A stretch of 43,573 nucleotides of DNA, taken from Actinomycetes bacterium. GTDB lineage: Bacteria; Actinomycetota; Acidimicrobiia; Acidimicrobiales; RAAP-2. The stretch covers positions 1-43,573 of the forward strand of contig JAJZVL010000022.1 of NCBI GenBank assembly GCA_021845725.1. Reading direction: 5' to 3'. Below are positions 1 to 7,792 of this stretch, one piece after another. Both the position numbers and the translations under genes were made by a program. A model generated the notes under the pieces. The model searched no databases and was not told where the DNA came from. It worked only from the letters and a program-made list of their open reading frames with translations. Each line of letters begins with the position of its first letter. Positions within the stretch are counted from its first letter, which is position 1.

Positions 1-378
1 CACTGCGATGCCGTAGAGCGCAGCGGCTGCCGACATGCGGTCGTCGTAGGTCACGATGCCGTCGAGCTCGTCGCCCAATTCGAGGGCGGCGGCGAGATGG
101 ATGGCATCGAGGCTGCGCAGCTCCTTGGGATCGAGCGTGGCTGCACGCTCGAACGTGGCAGACGTGAGGTCGAGCAAGACGAGCGCGTCGAGCACGGCCC
201 GTGCGCGCTGCATCCGGTCTGGAGCCGCGCGCCACGTCGCCCGAAGGAGCTCGGTGCGCAGCAGGTCGCTGGCGATCATCTCGGTCTCATGTGTGGCTGC
301 CCAGGCTGCCAGGGCATCTGACGCAGGCTCGAAGACGACGAGCTTGGCGGCCGCCGACGTGTCGAGGTAGAAGGCCAT
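1..378 (-). CDS. vapC: PIN-domain (VapC-type) ribonuclease toxin, 3' end cut by window edge
   Basis: Reading the minus strand from the ATG at 378 gives about 126 residues starting MAFYLDTSAAAKLV, then a mid-protein SDLLRTELLRA and, near the window edge, SLDAIHLAAALEL and GIVTYDDRM. These are the acidic clusters of PIN domains: D6 near the start, E in the TELLR segment, D in LDAIHLA and D in TYDD, which together hold Mg2+ for RNA cleavage. PIN toxins are usually 125-140 residues, so only a few C-terminal codons should be missing. The start ATG shares one base with the antitoxin stop codon (TGATG), indicating translational coupling. Family assignment is confident; the RNA target cannot be read from sequence. 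Confidence 0.88.
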   Translation of the reverse strand, partial: MAFYLDTSAAAKLVVFEPASDALAAWAATHETEMIASDLLRTELLRATWRAAPDRMQRARAVLDALVLLDLTSATFERAATLDPKELRSLDAIHLAAALELGDELDGIVTYDDRMSAAAALYGIAV

Positions 379-653
379 CAGTAGCGTGCATCGCGGCGTG
401 CGGCCGCGATGACGTGCGACAGCAGCGGCTGCGTGGAGCCTGTGTCGGGGGGCACGCCAAGGGAGGCGAGGGAGCGCTTCGCCGGCCGAGCCCGACCTGA
501 GGCAATGCGCGCCGCCACCCGCCCATGCGGAACCGGAACCAGCTGTGCAACCGGTCTTCCGCGATCGGTGATCGTCACCACTTCCCCGGCGCCGGCTCTG
601 GCCACTACCTGCGAGGCGTTCTGCTTCAGGGCTCGGATGCCGACCGTCGTCAT
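378..653 (-). CDS. Phd/YefM-family antitoxin
   Basis: This 91-residue protein begins MTTVGIRALKQNASQVVARA and continues EVVTITDRGRPVAQLVPV, the standard Phd/YefM fold: an N-terminal DNA-binding half that autorepresses the operon, followed by a variable tail that wraps the toxin. It lies directly before, and overlaps by one base, a PIN toxin gene, the usual antitoxin-then-toxin order. Its ATG is only 3 bases after the stop of the upstream amidohydrolase gene, so any promoter of its own would have to lie inside that gene. The tail (residues 50-91) is Arg/Ala-rich and probably disordered when unbound. Pairing of a Phd-type antitoxin with a PIN toxin is common. Confidence 0.9.
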   Translation of the reverse strand: MTTVGIRALKQNASQVVARAGAGEVVTITDRGRPVAQLVPVPHGRVAARIASGRARPAKRSLASLGVPPDTGSTQPLLSHVIAAARRDARY

Positions 654-656
654 GTT

Positions 657-2288
657 CTACATCGTAGCACAACTGGGATCGTCCGCCGGGCGGGAGGTCG
701 CGAGCACCTCGATGCTCGAGATGTCCTGCGGTGTGACGCGCCTGGGGTCCTCGGAGAGCACTACGTAGTCTGCGAGCTGGCCGAGGCGAAGCCCGCCTCG
801 TCTGGCCTCGGCGTGCTCGGCGAACGCGGCGCCGAACGAGTAGGCCCGCAGCGCCTCCTCGGCGCTGATCGCCTCTTCGGTCCCGAAGGGCTGGCCGGAC
901 TCGGTGCGGCGCACGACCATGTCGCGTATGCCGAGCAGCGGACGGCCTGTGACGACGGGCCGGTCGGAGCTCGCCGGCAGGACCGCACCCGCGGCCAGGA
1001 AGCTGCGCAGACGGTACGCGTACCTGGTGCGGGTGGGGCCGAGCGCGGCGCGCATGCCGTCGCCGATCTCGCCGATGAAGCGCCCCTGGGGGACGGGGAC
1101 GACGCCGAGGGCGGCAATCCTCGAGAGGGCCTCCTCCGAGGTCACTCCGCAGTGCTCGATGCGATGGCGGTGGTCGCGGCGGGGGCGGCGGGCGAGGGCC
1201 TCCTCGTAGCAGTCGACCACGAAGCGCACTGCCCGGTCGCCGATGGCGTGGGTCGCGACCTGCCAGCCCGCCAGGTGCGCGCCCACGATCGTGCGTCGGA
1301 GCTCGTCGGGGTCGGCCTGGGGGTAGCCGGTGTTCTGCGGATCGTCCTCGAAGCCCTCCTCCATCCAGCACGTGCGACCGAGCAGCGAGCCGTCCGCGAA
1401 GACCTTGACCGGCCCGATCCTGAGCCGGTCGTCGCCCAAGCCGGTGCGGATGCCCCCCGGGAGGCCGAGCGCTCCCTCGAACCCGTCGTCGCGGTGGCCG
1501 TGAAGCTCTCCGAGCACGTCGGCCGCGACCATGAGCGTGGTGCGGACGCCGAGCAGGCCTCGCTCACGAGCGAGCTGGTACGCGGCGATCTCTGCGGGGC
1601 TCTGGCCGATCCATCCTCCGGCGACCCCCGCGTCGCAGACGGAGGTGATCCCCTCGCTGCGGTAGCGCTCATGGGCCCTGCCGATCGCGGCGGCGATCGT
1701 GTCCAATGAGCGCGGAAGGACCACGCGTTGGACGAGCAACTGCGCCTGCTCTTCGAGGAGCCCGGTGAACCGGCCCTCGTCGTCGAAGACCACCCGGCCA
1801 CCGTCGACGACCCGGGGCAGCTCGATCTGCGACGCGGCGGCCGAGTTGATCACGCACATGTGCGCCGAGGTGTGGTGCAGCCACACGGGGTGGCCGTGCG
1901 CCGCCTCGTCGAGCGCGTGGAGCTCGGGGTGGTGCCCACCGATCTTGTTCTGGTCATAGCCCGTGCCGATCACCCACTCGCCTGGGGGCGCCGCTCTCGC
2001 GCGCTCTTCGACGGCGCGGTAGAGCTGCGCGAGGGTCATGATCGGCGGGGTGGACAGGTCGAGCTCGGAAAGGGAGAGGCCGAACGCGACGGTGTGGCAG
2101 TGGGCGTCGTGGAAGCCCGGGAAGAGGTAGCCGTCGCGCTCCTCGCGCTGCGTGGCGTCCGGTGCGAGCGCTTCGGCGTCGTCGTCGAAGGCGACGACGC
2201 GCCCGTGGTGGACCGCCATCGCCCTCGCAGTCGGGCGCGCGGGGTCCCAGGTCGCGATCTTGGCCCGGATGACGGCGTCGACCTTCAT
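657..2288 (-). CDS. YtcJ-like amidohydrolase (metal-dependent, amidohydrolase superfamily)
   Basis: The 543-residue protein starts MKVDAVIRAKIATWD and has the architecture of YtcJ/N-substituted formamide deformylase-like enzymes: a small beta-sandwich at both ends around a TIM barrel. The first metal motif HxH is in FPGFHDAHCHT. Later segments include TGYDQNKIGGHHPE, KVFADGSLLGRTC, VATHAIGDRAV (barrel His) and ASSDRPVV (barrel Asp). Family members hydrolyse amide, formyl or ring C-N bonds; the substrate is unknown. The open frame extends about 74 codons further upstream, but that part is Arg-rich and overlaps the crotonase gene, so the ATG at 2288 was chosen, 4 bases after the crotonase stop. 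It is probably co-transcribed with the TetR and crotonase genes. A second family member lies at 35171-36871. Confidence 0.88.
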   Translation of the reverse strand: MKVDAVIRAKIATWDPARPTARAMAVHHGRVVAFDDDAEALAPDATQREERDGYLFPGFHDAHCHTVAFGLSLSELDLSTPPIMTLAQLYRAVEERARAAPPGEWVIGTGYDQNKIGGHHPELHALDEAAHGHPVWLHHTSAHMCVINSAAASQIELPRVVDGGRVVFDDEGRFTGLLEEQAQLLVQRVVLPRSLDTIAAAIGRAHERYRSEGITSVCDAGVAGGWIGQSPAEIAAYQLARERGLLGVRTTLMVAADVLGELHGHRDDGFEGALGLPGGIRTGLGDDRLRIGPVKVFADGSLLGRTCWMEEGFEDDPQNTGYPQADPDELRRTIVGAHLAGWQVATHAIGDRAVRFVVDCYEEALARRPRRDHRHRIEHCGVTSEEALSRIAALGVVPVPQGRFIGEIGDGMRAALGPTRTRYAYRLRSFLAAGAVLPASSDRPVVTGRPLLGIRDMVVRRTESGQPFGTEEAISAEEALRAYSFGAAFAEHAEARRGGLRLGQLADYVVLSEDPRRVTPQDISSIEVLATSRPADDPSCATM

Positions 2289-2292
2289 GGCG

Positions 2293-3087
2293 TCACACCG
2301 CCGGTTCGCCGCCCCCACGGCGGCCTCGGAACGCTTCGGCGGCCGCGCGCGCCGCCGGCGTGGCCGCCAGCGCGAGCGACGCGGTCGTCTCGAGCGTGAA
2401 CGCCTGCTCGAGACCGCCCGTGAGGCCGGCGGCGAGGCAGCTCTTGGCGAGAGCGAGCGCACGCCGGGGCTTTCCGGCGAGCACGTTGGCCCACTCGAGC
2501 GCGCGAGCAAGCGGGTCTTCCGCCACCAGGTTCACGAGCCCGAGCGCGGCCGCGCTGTGCGCGTCGAGGCGCGTGCCCATGAACACGAGCTCGTTCGCCT
2601 TGGCGGGGCCCACCATGGCTGGCAGGAGATGGGTGACCCCTCCGGTGACGGCGAGGCCGACCTCCACCTCGGGGAAGCCGAACACCGTGCCCGGGTCGGC
2701 GATCACGAGATCGCAGCAGATGGCGAACTCGAACCCCGCCCCCAGCGCGTAGCCGCGCACCGCGGCCACGACGGGCATGGAGAGCTGGCGGATCCTCCGG
2801 GTCACCTCTGCGAGGCGGTCGAGGCGTGCGAGCGCAGCGGCGTCGTCCTCGTCTTCGGGTGCGTCCTTCAGGTCGTGCCCCGCGCAGAAGGCGCGGCCGG
2901 CCCCGGTGAGGACGACGGCGGATGGGAGCTCTTCCCCGGCCCTGGCGAGCGCGTCGCACAGGTCCCGGACGAGCGCGTCGTTCACCGCGTTCAGTCGCTC
3001 GGGTCGGTCGAGCGTGACGACGACGACCTCCCCTGTCCGCGCGAAGCGGACCGTGGGCGCGCGTCCTCCGGAGCCCTCCGTCGTCAC
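2293..3087 (-). CDS. Enoyl-CoA hydratase/isomerase (crotonase superfamily)
   Basis: The 264-residue protein has crotonase hallmarks: VVVVTLDRPERLNAVN near residues 23-38, the oxyanion-hole and CoA-binding segment GRAFCAGHDLKD, and the active-site region YALGAGFEFAICCDLVIAD with FPEVEVGL. Glutamates stand where both catalytic Glu residues of enoyl-CoA hydratase lie, so hydration of a 2-enoyl-CoA is plausible, though isomerase or thioesterase activity is not excluded. The start is a GTG whose last two bases lie in the TetR stop codon (GTGA). The frame is open about 83 codons upstream, but that translation is Arg-rich and overlaps TetR. Grouping with a TetR regulator suggests beta-oxidation of some acyl or aryl-acyl CoA. 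Confidence 0.9.
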   Translation of the reverse strand: MTTEGSGGRAPTVRFARTGEVVVVTLDRPERLNAVNDALVRDLCDALARAGEELPSAVVLTGAGRAFCAGHDLKDAPEDEDDAAALARLDRLAEVTRRIRQLSMPVVAAVRGYALGAGFEFAICCDLVIADPGTVFGFPEVEVGLAVTGGVTHLLPAMVGPAKANELVFMGTRLDAHSAAALGLVNLVAEDPLARALEWANVLAGKPRRALALAKSCLAAGLTGGLEQAFTLETTASLALAATPAARAAAEAFRGRRGGGEPAV

Positions 3088-3734
3088 GGGTGCGCGCCGC
3101 GTCGCAGGCGGCCTCCGGGACCCGCGTCGGGCTTCGAGGCGAGAGGTTCCACGCCCAAGAGGCTCAGCGTCATCTCCACGAACGCTTTCGTGATCGCGTC
3201 GAGCGAGAGCCTGCCGTTCGAGGAGTACCAGTACGCGACCCCGCTGCACATCTCGAGCAACGCGAAGGTCGCGAGCTTCACGTCTGGGACGTGGAAGTCC
3301 CCCTGGCGTGACCCGTCGGAGATCGCCTCCTCCCACAGGGCCTCGTATGCGTCGCGAAGAGCGACGGCCTTACGCCGGCGCGCCGGAGTGAGGGAGCGGA
3401 TCTCGGCGTCGCCGACGATCGAGAGCAGGTTGTCCTCGGCGTGCCGGCGCACGTGGAGCTCGACCAGCTTCACGATGCGCCCGCGGGGGCTCTCGGTCGC
3501 CTCCACGATCTCACGGCCGGGGTCGAGGAGGCCGCGCATGCTCTTCTGCATGAGCCGGTCGAGGAGGTCCTCCTTCGTGCCGATGTAGTGGTAGAGGGAT
3601 CCGAGCGTGATGCCAGCCTCGTCCGCGATCGAGCGGATGCCCGTTCCCTCGAAGCCCCGCAGGGCGAACAGCCGTAGCGCAGCCTGCTCGACGCGCTCGG
3701 CCGTCGACGTGCCCGCCGGGTCGTGCGTGGCCAT
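3084..3734 (-). CDS. TetR/AcrR-family transcriptional regulator
   Basis: The protein has about 216 residues. The N-terminal helix-turn-helix is clear: ERVEQAALRLFALRGFEGTGIRSIADEAGITLGSLYHYIGTKEDLLDRLM, with the LYHY recognition helix typical of TetR proteins. The remainder is a helical ligand-binding domain of the type found in regulators of fatty-acid, steroid or CoA-ester catabolism. ATG at 3734 is preferred because TGAGG stands just upstream; a GTG at 3743 would add three residues. It is the first gene of an operon with the crotonase and amidohydrolase. A 14-bp motif 15-28 bases upstream recurs 1.35 kb away between the peptidase and the acyl-CoA synthetase, suggesting autoregulation plus control of that divergent promoter. 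The ligand is probably a CoA ester (inference). Confidence 0.93.
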   Translation of the reverse strand: MATHDPAGTSTAERVEQAALRLFALRGFEGTGIRSIADEAGITLGSLYHYIGTKEDLLDRLMQKSMRGLLDPGREIVEATESPRGRIVKLVELHVRRHAEDNLLSIVGDAEIRSLTPARRRKAVALRDAYEALWEEAISDGSRQGDFHVPDVKLATFALLEMCSGVAYWYSSNGRLSLDAITKAFVEMTLSLLGVEPLASKPDAGPGGRLRRGAHP

Positions 3735-3748
3735 GGGCCTCACTATAG

Positions 3749-3762
3749 CGATCGATCGACCG
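3749..3762. promoter_or_regulatory. Putative TetR operator upstream of the TetR gene
   Basis: On the minus strand this reads CGGTCGATCGATCG, inside the larger symmetric-looking CTATCGGTCGATCGATCGCTATAG. Thirteen of 14 bases match CGGTCGATCGTTCG at 5101-5114. It lies just upstream of the TetR start, where an autorepressor would bind. Confidence 0.5.
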
Positions 3763-3847
3763 ATAGATGGACGGGTACATGGACGGGTACTCGGAAACGG
3801 CTACCGAGGGGGTCGCCCGGGCAGCCACCCGCGGCGGTCACGGTCAG

Positions 3848-3910
3848 CCTGACCGGCCTGACCGGCCTGACCGGCCTCACCGGCCTCACCGGCCTCACCG
3901 GCCTCACCGG
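3848..3910. repeat. 9-bp tandem repeat, 7 copies
   Basis: Three copies of CCTGACCGG followed by four of CCTCACCGG. On the minus strand the last four units read TGA GGC CGG in the frame of the P1 peptidase, so the peptidase stop codon (3904-3906) is the first of several in-frame stops. Otherwise the 3735-3903 gap holds only the TetR promoter region. Confidence 0.95.
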
Positions 3911-5016
3911 CGGCCGTAGGCGCGCATGGCGTCCTGGAGGCGGTCGTGGGGGAGCGCGTAGGCGGTGATCCCGTCGCGCCCGGTCATGGTCTGAGCGGCG
4001 ACGAGCGCGTTCAAGATGGCCTCTTCGGTCGCGTCGACGACCCCCTCGAACAATGCGCTGGTGGCGCTGTTGGGGAGCATGCGCACTGTCGTGACCGGGG
4101 CCGCTTCGTCGTGATCGGAGGCGAGCGGAAGGTCGGCGTTGGCAGTGGAGAAGGCGATGAAGAGGTCCCCGCTCGTGTTGGCGCCGACCCCGCCCATACG
4201 GGCCACGCCGAGGCCGGCTCGCTGCGCGAGGCGCTCGCACTGGTGGGGAAGGAGCGGCGCGTCCGTCGCCACGACCGCGATGATCGACCCCGTGCCGGCG
4301 AGGTGGTCGTCGTCGGGGGGCGCCGGCACCTCGCTGACGCCGATCTCGAGCCCGACCGGTACGCCCGCGACGCTGAGGCGCGCCCGCGTGCCGTAGTTGG
4401 CCTGCACGAGGACACCGACCGTCCAGATGGCCCCGGCGGCGCCGACCACGCGCGAAGCCGTGCCGATCCCCCCCTTGAACTCGTGGCAGATCATCCCGGT
4501 GCCGCCGCCGACGTTGCCCTCTGCGACCGGCCCGCCCGACGCGGAGGTGAGCGCCGCGAAGACGTGTGAAGGCTGGACATGCATCCCGTTCACGTCGTTC
4601 AAGACGCCGTCCCAGGTCTCCCCCACCACGGGGAGGCTCCAGGAGACTTCCCCTATCGGCTGGCTGCGCACCTGTGCTGCGATGAGCGCGTCGTGCACGA
4701 CCCCGACGCTGTGGGTGTTCGTGAGCGCGATCGGTGAGGTGAGCACGCCCGACTCGCGGACCCACTCGAGCCCCGTCAGCTCGCCGTTGCCATTCAGTCG
4801 ATGGCACCCCGCGAACACGAGGCGCTGTCCCACGTCCTCGCAGGGCACGACCACGGTGACGCCCGTGCGCACCGGTCCCTCCCCGACCCGCAGCGGCCCG
4901 TTCCCCCGGACGATCGTGGTGTGGCCGACGCGCACCCCGGCGACGTCGGTGATCGCGTCGAGAGGCCCGGGCGCGCCGGTGCCGATGTGCACCCCGAGGT
5001 CGACTGCTCTCGTCAT
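3904..5016 (-). CDS. P1-family peptidase (DmpA-like L-aminopeptidase/D-esterase)
   Basis: This 370-residue protein, the usual size for the family, begins MTRAVDLGVHIGTGAPGPLDAITDVAGVRVGH, the standard N-terminus of DmpA-type N-terminal-nucleophile hydrolases. Conserved blocks follow: ALTNTHSVGVVHDA (about 98-110), GNVGGGTGMICHEFKGGIGTASRV (167-190), GTGSIIAVVATDAPLLPHQ (241-259) and GGVGANTSGDLFIAFSTAN (275-293). By analogy with DmpA, self-cleavage occurs before S244 in GTGS, releasing alpha and beta chains with S244 as nucleophile. The family cleaves N-terminal residues from peptides or amides, including D-amino-acid and beta-peptide substrates. ATG 5016 was chosen because the family starts here and GAGAGAGG precedes it. 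The gene is divergent from the acyl-CoA synthetase. Confidence 0.93.
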   Translation of the reverse strand: MTRAVDLGVHIGTGAPGPLDAITDVAGVRVGHTTIVRGNGPLRVGEGPVRTGVTVVVPCEDVGQRLVFAGCHRLNGNGELTGLEWVRESGVLTSPIALTNTHSVGVVHDALIAAQVRSQPIGEVSWSLPVVGETWDGVLNDVNGMHVQPSHVFAALTSASGGPVAEGNVGGGTGMICHEFKGGIGTASRVVGAAGAIWTVGVLVQANYGTRARLSVAGVPVGLEIGVSEVPAPPDDDHLAGTGSIIAVVATDAPLLPHQCERLAQRAGLGVARMGGVGANTSGDLFIAFSTANADLPLASDHDEAAPVTTVRMLPNSATSALFEGVVDATEEAILNALVAAQTMTGRDGITAYALPHDRLQDAMRAYGRR

Positions 5017-5100
5017 GATCCGAGCACCTCTCTCGGCTGACGTTCTGCCATTGTCGTCACAGACTGTCGCTCCCGGTCCTTCTCGGCTCTCGTCTCTCGT

Positions 5101-5118
5101 CGGTCGATCGTTCGACCG
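5101..5118. promoter_or_regulatory. Inverted repeat, putative TetR operator between divergent genes
   Basis: CGGTCGATCGTTCGACCG has 7-bp arms (CGGTCGA/TCGACCG) around TCGT. Its first 14 bases differ by one from the motif in front of the TetR gene. It sits between the minus-strand P1 peptidase and the plus-strand acyl-CoA synthetase. A possible -10 (TAGAGT) follows at 5121-5126. The rest of the 5017-5187 gap shows nothing else clear. Confidence 0.55.
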
Positions 5119-5187
5119 GCTAGAGTCTGTCAGGTCGTCGTCCCACGTGCACGGAGGAGGTCGGTCACGTCTCGAGCAACGTCGCCC

Positions 5188-7347
5188 ATGGTTCGCCAGG
5201 TCGGTCACGCTGAAACCCCCCCGATGAGCGGGCTCGGTGCGTTCTACTCGCCGCGCAGCGTCGTGGTGCTGGGCGCGTCCCGGCGTCCCGGCAAGCTGGG
5301 CCACGACGTGATGGTCGAGTGCGCGCGTCTCGGTTTCTCCGGCGCGATGTACGGCGTGAACCCGCTCGCCGACGGCGAGCCGATCGGCGGGTGGCCCGTC
5401 GTGCGCTCCGTGCGCGACCTTCCCGAGGTGCCGGACCTCGCCCTCGTCGCGCTGCCCGCTTCGGGCACCCTCGCCGCGGTGGACGAGCTGGCCCGGGTGG
5501 GGGTGCGAGCGGCCGTGCTGGCCGCCGCGGGTCTGGGCGAGCTCGGCGGCGAGGCGGCGGCGGTCGAGCAGGAGATCGCGCGCGTCGCGCGCTCAGCCGG
5601 CATGCGGCTGCTCGGCCCGAACGGGTTCGGGCTCTACGCAGGTTCGGCGGGGTTGAACCTTACGGGGTGGCGGGAGGTTCCGGCGGGCAGGGTGGCGCTC
5701 CTCACCCAGTCGGGGAACGTCGCGATCGCGCTGTGCCGGATGATGGCGCGCTCCACCGTCGGTGTGTCGAGCTGCACGGGGATCGGGAACCAGCTCGACG
5801 TGGACGTCGCCGAGCTGCTCGAGCACCACGCCGGGTCGGCCGACTCCGACGCGATCGCGCTGTACGTCGAAGGCCTGCGCGCGACCTCGGGGAGGAGGCT
5901 CGTGCAGGCGCTTGGCGCATGCGCGCTGGCGGGCAAGCCGGTCGTGGTGCTGAAAGGTGGGCGCTCGGACGTCGCCGGCCGCTCGGTCGCGAGCCACACG
6001 GGGGCGCTGGGCGGGGACCGCCGGGTCTGGGACGCGGCGCTGCGCGAGGGCGGCGCCCGCCAGGTTGCCGATCCTGCGGCCCTCGTCGACGCGCTCGAAG
6101 CCTGCACGGCGACCCGGGGGCGCCGGGTCCGCGGTGTCCTCGTCCTGAGCGATGGCGGCGGGGACACGGTGCTCATGACCGACGCCCTCGACGACGCCGG
6201 CATTCCGCTCGCCTCACTCGGCCCGGGCACCCAGGCCGTGCTCGACGCCTTGACCCCTCCCGCTGCACCTCGTGCCGAAGGCGCCAACCCCGTCACCCTC
6301 GACACGGCCGGCGGGCTCGAGGACGACCCACGGCTGATCGCGCGCTGCGCCGAGGCGGGCGCGATCGACGGCGCCGTCGACGCGGTGGTGGTGTCGGGCA
6401 CCTTCGGCGGCTACCGGGGCCGCAGGGCGGAAGAGCTCGACGCGGTGGCGCGCCTCGCGGCGCTCGCGCGCGCCGGAACGCCCGTGCTCGTCCACTCGGC
6501 GTTCGCTGCGGACGACGAGGAGCCGGTGGACGCGCTGCGGCGAGCGGGGGTCCCCGTGTACCCGACGGCGCGGCGCCTTGCCATCGCGCTCGGCGCAGCA
6601 CGAGGAACCGCCGGCAGTGCGGTGTCTGGTCCAGGTGCTGGGCCGTCCTCCACTGCCGGCGACGGCCTGGCAGCGACTCCCGCTGGCGATCGCGTCGCTG
6701 CGCCGGTGCCCGAGGCGCGCGTCTCTGTGCCGACCGCCGAGGCGTTGGCTCGCCTGGCGGCTGTGGGGATCGTCGTCCCGCCGGTCACGACCGTCTCGGA
6801 CGGTGCCGAGCTTGCCGACGCAGTCGCCCGTATGCCGTTCCCGCTCTGCTTGAAGATCGAGGACCCGAAGATCTCCCACAAGTCCGACGTCGGCGGCGTG
6901 GTGCTCGACGTCGCACGCGACACGGCCGAGGACGCGGCCCAGGCGCTGTGGCGGCGGTTCCCCGGGCGCAAGCTCGTGGTGATGCCGATGCTCTCGTCCG
7001 GCGTAGAGCTGCTCGTCGGCCTGGGGAGAGACCCGACGTTCGGCGCCTTCGTCATCGTCGGCCGCGGCGGCGTGGCCGCCGAGGTCGATCCCGATGTGGC
7101 GATCGCGCTCGCGCCGGTCTCTTCGGACGCGGCGTTCGCGCTGTGGACTTCGCTGCGCGCTGCGCCGTTGCTTCGGGGCTGGCGGGCGCAGCCGGGTGTC
7201 GACCTGGGCTCCCTCGCCGAGCTCGTCGCTGCGATGTCCGAGCTGGCCGAGCGAGAGCCCGGGCTCGAGATCGAGTGCAACCCGGTGCTCGCGTACGAGG
7301 ACGGCTATGCCGTCGCAGACGTGCGCGCGCGAGTGAGGCGAGCCTGA
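5188..7347 (+). CDS. NDP-forming acyl-CoA synthetase (ACD family, fused alpha-beta)
   Basis: The protein has 719 residues, as expected for fused ADP-forming acyl-CoA synthetases (ACD) or Pat-type proteins. Order of domains: CoA-binding Rossmann (SVVVLGASRRPGKLGHDV, about 24-41), a succinyl-CoA-ligase-like central part with SHTGALGG whose H270 matches the phosphohistidine of ACD enzymes, and a C-terminal ATP-grasp domain (about 520-719) with PLCLKIEDPKISHKSDVGGV. Such enzymes interconvert acyl-CoA + NDP + Pi with acid + CoA + NTP. The start is uncertain: ATG 5188 or ATG 5224 (MSGLGAFYSPRSVVV), the latter closer to family N-termini; neither has a good ribosome site. A low-complexity linker lies near 470-510. 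The GNAT gene follows after 1 base, so an acyl-carrying pathway or protein-acylation control is possible. Confidence 0.92.
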   Translation: MVRQVGHAETPPMSGLGAFYSPRSVVVLGASRRPGKLGHDVMVECARLGFSGAMYGVNPLADGEPIGGWPVVRSVRDLPEVPDLALVALPASGTLAAVDELARVGVRAAVLAAAGLGELGGEAAAVEQEIARVARSAGMRLLGPNGFGLYAGSAGLNLTGWREVPAGRVALLTQSGNVAIALCRMMARSTVGVSSCTGIGNQLDVDVAELLEHHAGSADSDAIALYVEGLRATSGRRLVQALGACALAGKPVVVLKGGRSDVAGRSVASHTGALGGDRRVWDAALREGGARQVADPAALVDALEACTATRGRRVRGVLVLSDGGGDTVLMTDALDDAGIPLASLGPGTQAVLDALTPPAAPRAEGANPVTLDTAGGLEDDPRLIARCAEAGAIDGAVDAVVVSGTFGGYRGRRAEELDAVARLAALARAGTPVLVHSAFAADDEEPVDALRRAGVPVYPTARRLAIALGAARGTAGSAVSGPGAGPSSTAGDGLAATPAGDRVAAPVPEARVSVPTAEALARLAAVGIVVPPVTTVSDGAELADAVARMPFPLCLKIEDPKISHKSDVGGVVLDVARDTAEDAAQALWRRFPGRKLVVMPMLSSGVELLVGLGRDPTFGAFVIVGRGGVAAEVDPDVAIALAPVSSDAAFALWTSLRAAPLLRGWRAQPGVDLGSLAELVAAMSELAEREPGLEIECNPVLAYEDGYAVADVRARVRRA

Positions 7348-7348
7348 C

Positions 7349-7792
7349 GTGGCGGTGCGGGAGGCCAGGGTCTCCGACGCTGCGGAGATCGCCGCGATGG
7401 TGCGCGAGCACGCGGCGCACGAAGGCGCGCTCGAGCACTGCCACTTCGACGAGCGCGCGGCGCGCGCGGCGCTCTTCGGCGACGCGCCGACCCTGCGCGC
7501 GTTCGTCGCGTTCACCGAGGACGACCCAGACGTCTCGGCGGGCTGCATGCTGTGGTACGCGACGTACTCGTCGTGGGCCGCTGTGCCCGGGGCGTGGGTC
7601 GAGGACCTCTACGTGCGTCCTGCATACCGGCGCACCGGCCTTGGGAGGCAGTTGCTCGACGCGCTGCGTGCGAGGGTCGAGGGGCGGGTCGAGTGGGACG
7701 TGCACGTGACGAACGACGCTGCGAGCCAGTTCTATCGCCGCCTCGGCGCCGTCCCGGTGACCGATTGGACGAAGTTCCGCTGGCAGCGATGA
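7349..7792 (+). CDS. GNAT-family N-acetyltransferase
   Basis: This 147-residue single-domain protein starts at GTG, one base after the synthetase stop. It begins MAVREARVSDAAEIAAMVREHA, a typical GNAT beta1-alpha1, and has the acetyl-CoA pyrophosphate-binding motif in VEDLYVRPAYRRTGLGRQLLDAL (about 85-107; R/Q-x-x-G-x-G type). The C-terminal segment NDAASQFYRRLGAVPVTDWTKFRW resembles diamine or small-amine acetyltransferases, but the acceptor cannot be named. Its position directly after an NDP-forming acyl-CoA synthetase recalls bacterial pairs in which such proteins acylate or supply acyl-CoA. The next gene overlaps by 4 bases. Confidence 0.9.
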   Translation: MAVREARVSDAAEIAAMVREHAAHEGALEHCHFDERAARAALFGDAPTLRAFVAFTEDDPDVSAGCMLWYATYSSWAAVPGAWVEDLYVRPAYRRTGLGRQLLDALRARVEGRVEWDVHVTNDAASQFYRRLGAVPVTDWTKFRWQR

